Positions 40,498 through 53,082 of a stretch of DNA of 64,000 nt are shown here, in pieces. A program made the position numbers and the translations under genes. This DNA comes from Cocos nucifera (taxonomy: Eukaryota; Streptophyta; Magnoliopsida; Arecales; Arecaceae), in NCBI GenBank assembly GCA_006176705.1, contig QRFJ01000057.1, forward strand, positions 2,534,178-2,598,177, in the 5' to 3' direction. The notes below the pieces were generated by a model. That model had not been told where the DNA came from and did no database searches. It was given only the letters and a program-made list of their open reading frames with translations. The first letter of the stretch is position 1, and every line of letters starts with the position of its first letter.

Positions 40498-41231
40498 GAC
40501 TTAGGTTTCCTTATGTCTATAAGTCTTAGTCTATGTCTATATAATGTTTTAGGACCTATCCGTACCATCTTGTTATTAGATGATGATACTTTATCTTAGG
40601 ACCTTGTTTATGTTGTATGGAAGTACTTGTACTGCTTGAGTATCTTTTTGTATGCAGTACATACTCCTATGAACGATGTATTTCTTTTCAAATTTGTATG
40701 CATGTTTACCTTTATATCTTTATCTTGTCAATAATTCTTTGATGATGACAAAAAGGGAGAGAAAAAGATAAGCATAAAGAAAGAGGAAGCACACAAAAAT
40801 GAAGGAAAAAAAGATAAGCATAAAGAAAGAGAGAGGATACAAATAAAAGCACTCAAGAAAAATGAAACAAGTGCAATAAGTGACTCATATTTTAAACAAT
40901 TCTGAAAATAAGACACATACTTTAACATTCTGAAAATTTGGGGCAAATTAATTGCACACTAATGGCATATTAATGTCACATACCGTAAAATTTTGAAATT
41001 TCTTAATTGATGGCATATTTTACTTTTAGCAAATAAAAGGGGAGAGAATCATTGTAATTAAAATGATAAATTACCAAAAAGAATGGATGAACTTGTGTAT
41101 AATCTGAATTTGCATTTGTCACCTTAAACTACAAATATGGAATGCTGCTTTCTTCATCTTGAATGCCTTTTTGAGTTTGCAAATGTTATGTATGAACTCA
41201 AAGGTTTTGTCATCATCAAAAAGGAGGAGAA

Positions 41232-42668
41232 TGTTGACCTTAGATATGATTTTGATGAATAACAAAACATTTGAGTTTATTTTGGGTACTAATAATTTGG
41301 TTGGAGTGTTTAAGATAAAATTCAGGAAGACAGGAATCCATTTCAATGAAGCTCCATGCTTTTGATTGAAATAACCAAGAAAGAAGAGCAAAAGAGGTCA
41401 AGCCAAATATTTTTCAAAGTATGCTGGATCATGAACAAACTCAAAAGAAGTTTAAAGTTAAATCTAGCACAGTTTCAGCACTTGGCATAAACCAAGAGTC
41501 GACTCATTGAGGAGTCGACTCAAGAAAAGTAGAAGCCGACTCAAGGACTCAGATAGACATCAAACTCAAAAATAGAAAAAATTATTTTGGACCCTGTCGC
41601 AGGAGTCGACTCATAGAGGAGTCGACTCAATTAAAGCAAGAGTCGACTCATGTTCCAAAAAAAGCACCAGTTCAAGAATAGAATGCTGAATTTCTCATCC
41701 TGTGACTGGAGTCGACTCACGAAGTCCAGGAGTCCACTCTGGCACAAAATTGGCACGGCACAGAAAAATACAAAACATTGGAATTTTTGCTCTGAGACTG
41801 GAGTCGACTCTAGGCTTTGGAGAGTCGACTCCCGGATTTCTAACAGTCCCAATGGCTAGTTCGTAGAACTGCCCAAATTTCGTTTTGAATGCTCTAAATG
41901 GCTTTTTCTGGTGTTGCAACGACTACAAACCCATTTTTGGAGTTCTTAACTTGGATTAGAAGGCTTCTAAGACCATATTAAAGCTGGAAAACACAAGATA
42001 TAAATGCAAAAAAGTGGAAAACATCAGCAATAATTCAAAAAAACTGTGTTGTTCAAATAGTGAGCTTTAAAGAGCCTTCATTGTTGTTCAACCGCTCAAC
42101 CAGCTATGCAATCAAGGCATTCTCAAATGAAGGAAGGAAGCATTCATTGCTAAAGCCCTCCAACTACTCAGCTTGTGCATTAAAGCTTCAAAATCAGCTT
42201 TCAAGGAGTTTGTTTTGTTCTTAAATGTCTACATTCTGAAATCTCTATATTTCAAGTTTTAAAAGGATTGAAACTTGGGGGATAGGCTCATCCAAGCCTT
42301 GAATTGGATTTGTACAGGCCTAGGAGTGGGTTGGGGTTAGCTTTTGGTTGGTTAGCCCGTAAAACTAATTGGATTTAGATTGTGAGCCCAGGAAAAACAA
42401 TCTTGCTATAATCTTGAAGATTATAATGGAATTCTCAAGTGGAGTGCTTGAGGAGTGGACGTAGGTGTTGGGTTTGACACCGAACTACTATATAAACCTT
42501 GTGGCTTTGTGTGTGTGATTTTCTTCATTAGCAATTATTATTTTCTACTCATTTAATTACTGCATTTTCAGTATAGTAGTATTCTAATTCTGCACATACA
42601 CTTAGTAATCTGAATTTTTTAAAAAAATTCAATTCATCCCCCCTCTTGGGTTGTTCTTCTGGGCAACA
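41232..42668 (+). repeat. Copia 3' LTR
   Basis: 1437 bp, pairs with 32328-33725. Eight exact GAGTCGACTC palindromes lie between about 41494 and 41832. Confidence 0.93.
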
Positions 42669-42673
42669 ACTTA

Positions 42674-43843
42674 GCCCATGAGGAAGCTGCACTCATGTAG
42701 AACCCATTACAAAAGATAAAAATCCTTTCAGTTTACTGTCTTCAATAGCTTTTAACAAAAGCAAATATCTTACATAATCTTGGTGCTAACAAACTAAACA
42801 TCCTCACCCTACAAAGTTCATACCTATGCAAAGGAAGTGGGGCAGTACTAGGACTCTAGTCCAAGAGAGAGCATTTTCACTATAAAATTTTGAAACGAAT
42901 TCAAAAGTATTCAACCATAAATGGGTCAAGTGCTATGGTGACAACTGCAAAAGATGCTAGTTACTTTAACTATCTACTTGAAGCTGTATATGGTAGAAGT
43001 GCCTTGATGAAGAAACAAATTATGTGGTTTCTCTAGTCAAATCATAAGCTAGACCAGGGAGCTTTCTCATGGCAACTAGTCCTAGATCAATTGATATTCC
43101 AAGCCTTCTGATGGAATCCCCAAATAATCCGGTGCTTAAGATGTGTCACAAAAGGCTTATCAGCTAGCACAGGGATTTTTTCTGTTTAAAGTTACATTAT
43201 CTAGAGTCACTACTTCTAAGGCTGTCAGATAACTTATTCAGATTTTTGGTTATCACCCACTCTGGGTTTCATCGCTATTTTCCTAAGCTATTTTCCTAAG
43301 GCCTACCGACACCCTCAACAAGACAAAGCCTCCCCCCAATATACAATCAGTCATGAAATTATGATCACCATTAATCTCTGTATTGTCTGCATGCCTTTAA
43401 AGGGTATCATTCTGCTCAAATCAACAACCTGTGATGTCACCAGAACCCCTTTGCATAAACACAGTATTCATCCATTATGGCTGCTGTAGTAGGTCAACAT
43501 TTTGAAAATACAAAACAAGCATATCACTTTTATTTGAATAAGATGAAACAAGTACATCACATTACAAGAAAGGTATATCTAGCAACGAAATAATCAAATA
43601 ATTCATGTAATAGCACTTAAGTATCTTCCATTGCATGCCTCATACACATGCTTCCAGCATGTTTAGTTCAAGCCTAAGCTGAAAATCTAACATGGATATT
43701 CTACATTCCTAGTGCCAATCTTGACCAAGGTCTGCATCTGAAACCTCATACATACATACATACATACATACATACATACATACATACATACATACATAAA
43801 TACATACATAAATATATATATACATACATAAATACATACATAA

Positions 43844-43884
<41 letters not shown>

Positions 43885-45472
43885 TCAGCAAGTTTCGTAA
43901 CTTTAAGTCCAATGCAGTTAATTCTTAATTACAGACACATTTTTTGTTTACAAAATGAAGGAATTGGTTGAAAACCATGAAGTACAAATACAGAGTGAAA
44001 TTCAAAAGGTATTTCTCCCAAAGAGTTTCTAAAATCAGCATGATCAAGAAACTAGAAGTGCAAATATTTGTTCATACCAAAATATTCACAGCATGGAAAT
44101 TTCACCAAGTAAAAAAATAGAACAGTGTCACTTGAGACTGCCTTAAGAAGATGAAGGCTTACAACTACGATTGAGTATCAAACAAGTGTCCACAAAATAC
44201 GGTTGTAACTTGTAAGTAAACACAAGGACAGAGCTGTACCATTTGGGTTGAACTACACAACCAGGGCCTGTAGTCTGTTTCAACAGCCAAGCATTGATCA
44301 ATAGATGACATGCAGAAACTGCAAAACAAAGTACAAAAATGAAAATCTCTACAATCTTATTCATTGAAGATCAAAAAGCAAAATACAAGTGTACCTAGTT
44401 TGAAACCCAAAACATTAAAAGAAGACTCATTAACAAGATAGGAACTATGCATCATCTTTAATGAAAAAGAACAAAGCAGGGATGTTATGATACACTTAAC
44501 TGAAGCATTATAATGCTAACAAATCTTTTCACTTATAACTAATTATTGAGGAGACATGATGCAAAACTTAACTTAAGCATTGCACCAAACACATCAAATC
44601 CAAAGGACAAAGAAATCATAGCTTGAAAGTCAGAACATTAAAAGAAAGTGTTATTAAAAGACAGAAATTATACACCATCTTTAAGAAACACAAAATACAA
44701 AGCAGAGAAGTTATGATACATTTAACTAACCAGTAGAATGCCAAATCACTTAAACTAATAATAGAGTAAACATTGGCACCATAATCATGTCAATATTTGA
44801 TAGAAGCATACACAAACACAATTCGGAAAAAATTCTAAGCAGATCATGAAAAGATTGAAACAACAGACAAGAAACGAAAATGTGCCAATTTGGGACCTTT
44901 CCAACATCATTTTGGTACATGGTGACAGTGAAGGGCCACGGAAATCCCTGGCCAATGTTAAGAGGACGATATAGTAGAGAGTACAGAAAGAGTATGGATC
45001 ATATTGTACATTTTTTTTTAGCAAATAGGAATTTTTCAAGCAAAATGAGAGTACTGGTTGGGGTGACTTGGGTCACCAATAATAGGTGACTCAAATTGTA
45101 GGTGATAAATTTGGTTGAGGAAACATTCTACTGGTCCCAATCCACAATTTTGGTGCTTTTTGTATCGAAATAATCTCCAAGATTCTTAACCAATATACCT
45201 CTCCAGTTCATAATATGTGCCAAAAGTACACCTTTTAGTCACAGACTCTTGCATCCACACAAACTGAAACATAAATTAAAATCTATTACTGCCTCTAGTC
45301 AAAACGTATGTTAAGAATTTCATAAAATAGACTATAACTAATTTCTTATAGCCAAATAAGTCTATAAACTATTGGAACAAATTTAATCAAAACTAGCCAT
45401 CGAACTACTGAATCGAGTTCCAGTAAACCAAGAACAAAGACGTTTACGGGTATTATTCAAGAAATCAATCAC
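42674..45472. other. Probable ASHH1 first-intron sequence, distal part
   Basis: AT-rich and continuous in composition with 30329-32082. No supported exon. Contains the microsatellite at 43747-43884. Confidence 0.35.
43747..43884. repeat. Compound microsatellite (TACA)n-(TA)n-(GA)n
   Basis: About 12 TACA units, then TACATAAA variants, a TA run and a GA run in one uninterrupted tract. Likely length-variable. Confidence 0.95.
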
Positions 45473-45538
45473 CTGAAAAAAGAGAGCTTGCCAAAGAAGG
45501 ATGGCAAGAAGGACCGCACACGATAAAGAGAGAGTCAT
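45473..45538 (-). CDS. ASHH1: Candidate first coding exon or 5' UTR exon of ASHH1
   Basis: On minus, an ATG at 45538 opens 22 codons that end exactly at a CAG|GTGATTG donor in phase 0, matching the phase 0 acceptor at 30328. The encoded peptide (MTLSLSCAVLLA...) is hydrophobic and unlike the acidic N-terminus I recall for ASHH1, so the exon may be 5' UTR with the true short coding exon elsewhere. Telo-box AAACCCTAA motifs lie just upstream. Confidence 0.3.
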
Positions 45539-45760
45539 CCAAGATTAGGGTTTAGGACTTTGGGGTTTAGACAGGGCATCCATCAACAAAAGAGAGAGGA
45601 AAAAGAAAAACTAAGTCTTGGAGGAGAGATGATATAGAGTCAGCCGGATTCTTTTTTTAATCTAATCGGATTAGGGTTTTAGAATGCCATTCGAATCGAG
45701 ATGGCAGAGAAGAGCTCAGGAGGAGGGCATACCTCAGGAGGGCTCCGCCACGCTTCGAAC
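45539..45760 (-). promoter_or_regulatory. Likely ASHH1 5' UTR/promoter region with telo-boxes
   Basis: AAACCCTAA on minus at 45545-45553 and 45671-45679, a motif common near plant transcription starts, next to pyrimidine-rich leader-like sequence. A 26-codon plus-strand frame starting ATGGCAGAGAAG at about 45700 was not supported as a gene. Confidence 0.45.
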
Positions 45761-47392
45761 TTCTTTGCTCCCAAAAATTAAGGAAAAAACCTAGGGACCG
45801 GGACACCCTAATATAAAATAAACTTAAGATATAGTACGGGCTTCTGCGAAAGTAATATCCTTGATGTAATTGAGATCCAATGGACCATTCTGCTGACAGA
45901 CACTGGCCACAGGCCCACAGTACCCCTCGTATAGCTGCAGGATGCCTGTTACCAACAGTGCATGGGATCGGAGGGTCCACTGGACCTGATCCATCTAATT
46001 TTTTCTAGGCCCATCTGATCTGCCCGAAATTTGGTGGGCTTGGATACTAACAATACGCTTGTGGGATGGGAATGAAGGTCCGATCTCAAAACAGCCGGGC
46101 ATAGCAAAAAATGGCCCAGCCCATTCCACGCCGGAACGAGGTAATTATATTTTTAAGATATTTTTTGCATTCATCAACCATATTAATTAATTAAATATTG
46201 TAATAATAAAATATTATATTATATGTTAATGAATATATCTATCAATATCGGATCCATTGGTGGGCCTGGTATTGACCTTTCATGATTGGACTGAGTCTGG
46301 ATAAAATATAGAGGTCTGATTTCCAGTTTGGGCCAGGCCTGGGCAGACCTAATTTGTACTTTAAGGCCCGGTCTGACCTAACTTGGTCCCATATTTAATT
46401 AACTCTACGCTGGACTAGCTTAAGTGAGAAATATTACATATAGCTTCCAATAAGATATTAATATTAAATATGTTTTTTTTTCAAATTTCAACTACCCCTA
46501 GCGTTCGGCTTGCCGAGGCTAATTGGAAAATAACACCATATTATTACATTTTGGTCCTTAGAGAATTTGTCGTATTAGAAATTAATATCTCATACAGGAG
46601 TATAGGAATTTAAAGAAGACGAAATTTCTACATAATTTATGATATGGTGAGAATTTATACGTAGTAACTCCTTTCACGGATGTGTAGGGAAAGAAAGCGT
46701 GACTTTAGCTCGCGCGACTGCCAGAACTAGGCGGAAAATAACACCAGATCATTATGTTCAGGCCCTTCGAGAACCCACCAAATTACGAATCAGTCATTTA
46801 TGCAGAGCACATGGTAGGGTAAGGCTATCTAAAGAAAAAATAAGACTTCTATATAATGTTAAGACGGAGAAGAGGTTTTCTGTAATTACTTGGATTTCAC
46901 CCAGTTCCAGTAGTAGCAGGGCCGCAGGTGCGAGCACTAGCTGAACTCGATGTGAGAAACAACTCTCCACCAAATATGGATGGTGGATAAAAGACTTCCC
47001 AGTAAATTCCAAGCAGTCCATGCACTCCGCACTTGGAATGCCATGGCTAATTTAAAATTGATAGCTCATTAATGTGATGCAGTAGTTCCAGAAATATGAC
47101 ATACAAGAAAGAAAGGACGAGGGGTCTTACCTCTCTCTCAATTTCTTATACCAAACTCTATGCTACTGTACAAACCATTCGATTGGCCATGGCAAAATTT
47201 TATTATTCTAATCTTATTTCAGAGGGCGAATCTTTTACGGTTATTCAATGAATTATTCAAAAATAAATTTTATCTTCATCAATATCAATGCTTACAGAGA
47301 TTCATTGACTTTTTCCTCTTCTTTTTTTTATTTTCAAGCTTAACATGTTCTTCGTCAAAGAAATGCTTATGCGGACTGATGGGCTGACCTAA
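45761..47392. other. Intergenic
   Basis: No supported gene. Two related stretches, about 46505-46575 and 46715-46785, share GGAAAATAACACCA followed by similar sequence, an imperfect repeat spaced by about 210 bp. An 81-codon frame at 46699-46944 has no recognised family. Confidence 0.35.
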
Positions 47393-48998
47393 TGATCATG
47401 ATCGTAGATGGTTAAAAATAAAATTTAACTTAAACTATATAGAAAGAATGAGTCAAGATCATATTCTCAAAAATCTAGAATTGAGCTGTGATTACAAAAA
47501 GAATAAAAAAAAACTCATTGTTGCACCAAAAAAAAATATAGAAAATAAACTATTCTAAAAGTTGGATAAAATGCAAAATAAGTATCTCAAAGGTTATGAG
47601 TTAATTTTTCATTAAATAAGGTTGTATTCCTTTAATGATATTATATGCTTGTATTTAGGTCTCAGACATAGCGATCCGTACGCTTAGATCATGACTCGTT
47701 CTTTCGGACATAAATTATTCTAGAACTTTATCTCACAAGTAAAGAAGAAATAATAGATCAAAACTAGAAACTACATATCTTTTTTTGACATGTTCCATAT
47801 CCGTAGATTACGGCATATCTTCAAAAAGTATAAGGTATGCAACTCTTCTTTCCTCAGCACATTCCGTATCCGTAGATCATGATGCATTTCTAGAAAGTAA
47901 GGATTGTCCTAGTCTTAATCTGACATATAAGTATAAAATAAAGTAAATAAAGAACTTATAATACTTTAATAAATGAAGGCATAATTTTTATTGTTACATA
48001 TCATAAAAAATATTTTTAAAAAAATTAAAATATTAGATTCCGCTCTATTTTATTATAAGATTTTCTTTCTCCTCTCAAGATTGATGCATTAGCTGCGTAT
48101 AGAGCTGCTCCTTTTTTTTCTTCGTTTTTTTTATAAGGCTTTTGAAGTATTTTAGGATATTCAGATTTCTAAATTTTTTAGATGATTTTTTGGATGGAGA
48201 TATAAAAGTTTTTATAGGTGTTAAAAGGGAAGAGGTTTTCATACAGGACAAAACAAAGTGGATGGATGTTTGTTTTATTTTAAAACTCTAAAGTTCTTCC
48301 ATGTCGTTGCGTCCCAGCCCTGCACCGCGTGAAGGATTGCGCCCGCAGATCCACGCTCAGGCCATTCACGCACCCAGTCTCATGTCCGAACCACATCCAG
48401 GCCCGCTGTACGCTGCTCGCCAGCTCCCGCGTCCAACAGCACCCATGCACAACAATTGATCGCGCGCTCATGCGCGCCCATTGTTCCGCATGGGTCCACC
48501 ATGGAGCACATTCCGCTAGTCCCGCGTCTGCTGTTCCTGAACTCACTTTGCACCTGCGTCCATGTAGTGTCCTCGCCTAATGCATGTCGCGTGTCTTCGC
48601 GCGTTCCCCAAAGCCAACGTGGGTCACAGCCACACTTCCGAGAAAATCTGCCAAGACTCCGTTAGTCTCCCAAAAATCAAGGTTCCCACTCCCTTTCCTC
48701 ATTTAGTTCATCCAAAATCTCTTCAAAATCTCCTCTCAACTCTCCACTCTCCACTCTCCACCCTCCCAAAATCTTCTTGGCTTTTAATCTCACGTGGTCC
48801 GTATCTAAGGAATCAACTCGGACTTGAGCTTTATCTTAGACTTATTAACTACAAATATTAGGTGTTGGAGCCTTTACTCATTGATTTATAAATAATTAAT
48901 AATTTTTAAAAAATATATAAAAATTATTAATGATAAAATAATAAAGATTAAATAACATAAACTCTAATATTTTTATATAATATTTATTATATTGATCA
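47393..48998 (+). repeat. 5' LTR of the LARD-like element
   Basis: Starts TGATCATGATCGTAG and ends TATTGATCA. Includes a GC-rich block (48295-48660) matched at 52375-52715. The 3' end, 48890-48998, is the paralogous empty site for the nested insertion. Confidence 0.75.
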
Positions 48999-51593
48999 TA
49001 ATCTTCAACTTAAAATTTTGCTCATCCTTAAGTAAAGAAAGAATTTAGGGCTAAGTATCATTTAACTTAGAGTTTCAAGTTTCACTAGATAATTTTCAAA
49101 AAGACAATTGATGTTTAATAGAGCGTAAGTTATATCATTAGGGTATTAGTACTAATCAATATGAAAGTTAAGCCAAGTGCACTAAACCTTTTTTGAACTT
49201 TTTCTAAATTATCTCATATCTTTATCTCTAAATTGTCCAACTTTCATATGGATAAGTGTAGTGTTACTTCCATCTTTCATTTATTTATTTATTTTTTCTT
49301 TCTTTCTTTAACATTGTACTACTATGAAGTGTCTTAACCCCTTAAGCTTTCTGTCTGATCTATATAGCGAATTTTCTGCCAACGACTTCCGAATCAGATG
49401 ACTTTATGGCACTAAATATAAAATATCCCTCGGGCTTACTAGATTGAATCAAACAAACTACGAGTTAAGACTAACTTTACAACATAGCTTTTTTATCTTT
49501 CACATCTTTTGATGCAAAGCTTAATGCTTGCTTAGGTAAAAAGGCCTGGTTACTCGGTATGAAGTTCTTAGAAACTCTTTTTTTTTAAAAATATTTTTAT
49601 GAAGAATTATATAGTTATCTTATACAAGCCCATAGAAAGTAAACTCTTTGATACTAATAGAGGGAATTAGAAGTACTCAAAGAAAAATATTTATATTCTA
49701 GAGTTAACTATTCATTAGATTTTCTTAATACTTAATCTTTCAATATATCATAAACTCTCTGAGCTATGCATCAATTTTTTTTTAAAAAAAATAATTGATT
49801 CAATTTGATTCTTAAGCATAATTGGATGCCTAAATACTAAATACTAACTTATTCATTTTTTTTTATTTTTTTTTTTTCTAAAACTTAATCGATATTGTTT
49901 TCAATAGAGAAAGAAAAATAAAGGATACAAAAAGAGATAGGAAAGAATATACTTGACTCAATGTGTTCTTGATCTAGCATAGATCTTCATATGTTCTTGA
50001 GGGTGTATATTTGACTATCCCCTTAACTTAGTCGACATAGGCTTTATTGAAGCAACTGAAGTAAAAATCTAAAAAAACTAAAAAAATCAATAAAATTAAA
50101 CTACAAAGATCTAGGTTGCCTCCCAATAAGGACTAAGTTTAACATCTTTAGCCGGACTTTATTAAGACTACTTCTAAGAAATTGGGTTGTCTCCTAATAA
50201 ATGCTAAGTTTAATATCTTCAATCAGATGCAGCATGCATCTAATTTATCGGTATGTTCTAATATGCAATCAAGAAGTTTAGATTAGAACAATCCTCTTCT
50301 GATTTTTTTTCAGAAAGAAGAAGAGAAGAAGAGATAGGAGAAAAAGTCTAAAGAAGATTGCCCTATAAGAGTTTTAGACCTATAAACGATAGAAGAAAAA
50401 GTTATTTTTTTTGTTAATTACTTTTATTATATTCTTCAAACAAGTAGTACAATTAAATCAACTCTATCCTAGGATTGTCCTAACTCTAGACAGCTCCTAA
50501 CTGTTTCAAGATAGCCTTCAAGCTCTCTAAATCAGAGCTTGACCAACCAACTGGTTAGATAAGTGTAAGGTCGGTGGGAGTCCTCCCATTGCTATTCTTA
50601 GATACCAATTAGATTGGCTAGATCAACGAATGAAACCAATTAAAAACTATCTTTTTTTTTGATCCAGTCATCCCATAAACCACTTGTCTAGATACCAGCT
50701 AGCTGACCAAGTCTAACTTGGTCCAACTTTTAGGATCACTTGTCCTATTAAACATAAAATTATTAGGGGTCAATATCTAATTGATTTTAAATTAAAGATT
50801 TAGGTCAATGCAATATGAAGGATAGTAATTTTTGGACTAAAAAAGGATGAACAAATCTCTATTTTATCTTATTTAATTGGATTAAGTATCCTTAAAGTAT
50901 TTTATAGAAGATGCAATGCAGTTAGAAAATATGTTCAAGTACGTTAAGTTCTTTTATTATGTTTTAGGTTTTTCTATATTAATTAAATATTATAAGATAT
51001 ATATTTTACTTTTTTATATTAAATTATTTAAAATAAGAAAAATAAAATATAGATTTTAATTAAGTTAATTAAATTTGAGGAGATTCAGAGAATCTAACTA
51101 AATAGAAAGTAAATTATGCTAAGATTAAAAGATAATTATGTAATCTATAAATAAAGGAAGAAATCAACTCCACTTATAGGACAATAAATTATTCTAAGCT
51201 ATAAAAAATAATAAATTATTAGATTATAGGAAACAAAATATTTTTTTATGCATGCAAATAAAGTAATCTAGCTATAAAGCAATAAATCTACCATATATGA
51301 AAAGCAATATAAGATAAAAATTTTAAAAAGAGTGAATAGAAAGTAATTAAGCAATTAAAATAAGTTAAAAGGTAAATTACTAATCAGCAAAATAATATAT
51401 GAAAAGCAAGAGTGCAAAAGAAGAAAATAATTAACTAGAAATATAAAACAGTAAAACAAATAAGACAATCAAGTATATAAAATAACTATATAATAAAATA
51501 AAATACTAATTTTTTTTATTTTTTGATTTTATATATTTTATTGATTTTTTCAAAAATAACCATGTCAAGATCTCTGACAATGGTGCCAAAATT
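48999..51593. other. Interior of the LARD-like element
   Basis: AT-rich with no open frame over about 70 codons and no gag or pol motif on either strand. Confidence 0.6.
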
Positions 51594-53082
51594 TGATCAC
51601 TATCGTAGGTGGTCAAAAATAAAGCCTAACTCAAACTATATAGATAGGATAAGTCGAGATCATATCCTTAGAGATCTAGAACTAAGTTGTAATTGCAAAA
51701 GAAGTAAAAAAAAAGACTTGTTATTGCACAAAAAGTAAAGTAAATAGAAAATAAGTTATTCTAAAAGTTGAATAAAATATAAAACAAGTATCTCGGAGGT
51801 TTTGAGTTAATCTTGTACTAAATAAAGTTGTATTCTTTAATGAGATTGGATGCTTGTAATTAGGCCTTAGACATAGCTTATCTTGCTGAGCATAATCCAT
51901 ACCCGTAGATCACAGTACATCTCTGAAAAGTATATGCTCCGTATTCGTATATCATGATACATCTTTAGAAAGTAAGGATTATCTTGATCTTAATCTAGCA
52001 TATAAGTATATAATAAAGTAAATAAAGAACTCATGACACTTTAATAAGTAAAGACATAATTTTTATTGTTAGATACCATAAAAAAATATAAAAAAGTTTA
52101 AAATATTAGAACTTGCTCTATTTTGTTACAAGATTTTCTCTTCCCTCTCGATGAATTAGCCATGCATGGAGCTACTTTCTTCTTTCTCTTTCTTTTTTGT
52201 AAGGCTTTTGAAGTATTCTAGGATCTCTGGTTTCTTGGATCTTGATTTCTTAGATGATTCTTAAGATGAAGATATGGAGGCCTTTTTATAAGCATTAGGA
52301 AGGAAGTTTTTATATTTTTTAGATGTGGAATCAAAGGAGACGATGGATGTTTATTTTGTTCTAAAACTCTAAAATTCTTCTGTTCCATCGCGTCCCAGCC
52401 TGGCACTGTGTGAAGGCTGCAAATTCGCGCTCAGGCCATTCACGTGCCCGCTCTCACGTCCGAACAGCGTCAAGGCCTGCTGTATCCCACTCGCCAGCTC
52501 TCGCATCCAACAGCACCCGTGCACAACAATTGATCGCACGCTCACGCACACCCTTTGTTCCATGTGGGTCCATCATAAAGCCCATTCCACTGGTCTCGCA
52601 TCTGCTATTCCGAACCTGCTTTGCACCTGTGTTCGTGCAGTGTGCTCGCTTATGCATGCCGCATGTCTTCACGCGTTCGCCCGAAGCCAACGTGGGTCAC
52701 AGTCACACTCCCTAGAAAATCTCCTAAGACTCCTTTACTTCCCCTCATAGGTCTCACTCCCTTTCCTCGTTTAATTAATCCAAAATCTCTTCTCATCTCT
52801 TCAAAATCTCCTCTCAACTCCCTACTCTCCCAAAATCTCCTTCTCTTTTAATCTCGTATGGTCCGTGTCGAACTTGTGTCTATTTCATATGCATTCTACG
52901 TGGAGGCTCTAGAATGAAAACTCAAACTTGTACATTACATGCTTAGACTTGAGTTTTATCTTGACCTTATTAATCATAAATATTAGATATTAATTTTTAT
53001 TGATTAATTTATAAATAATTAATAATTTTTAAAAAATATATAAAAAATATCGAATATAAAATAATAAAGATTAAATATTATA
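51594..53082 (+). repeat. 3' LTR of the LARD-like element, first part
   Basis: Starts TGATCACTATCGTAG. Continues at 60025-60069 (AATTCTAATATTTTTTATG to ATTGATCA) after the nested element. Confidence 0.75.

Larger units (their letters stand above)
32328..42668 (+). mobile_element. Full-length Ty1/Copia LTR retrotransposon, decayed
   Basis: LTRs 32328-33725 and 41232-42668 begin TGTTGACC and end GGGCAACA, and the element is flanked by an exact 5-bp duplication ACTTA (32323-32327 and 42669-42673). Inside are a primer site similar to initiator-Met tRNA complement (33728-33739), broken gag, broken pol in Copia order (integrase before reverse transcriptase), a third ORF after pol, and a polypurine tract AAAAAGGAGGAGAA (41218-41231). 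Hand comparison of the first ~165 LTR bases finds about 10 differences, roughly 6 percent, so it is not recent. The long LTRs and extra 3' ORF suggest the Sirevirus/Maximus group (tentative). It lies antisense to ASHH1, probably in the first intron. Confidence 0.93.

Noticed and set aside
44143..44364. 73-codon minus frame as a possible ASHH1 or separate exon
   Set aside because: No matching family, no suitable splice phase to 30328, and no start context.
46699..46944. 81-codon plus frame
   Set aside because: No recognised domain, and part is repeated imperfectly 210 bp upstream; not enough to call a gene.
48280..48580. Overlapping frames in a GC-rich block on both strands
   Set aside because: The block lies in an LTR and is duplicated at 52375-52715 with disrupted frames.
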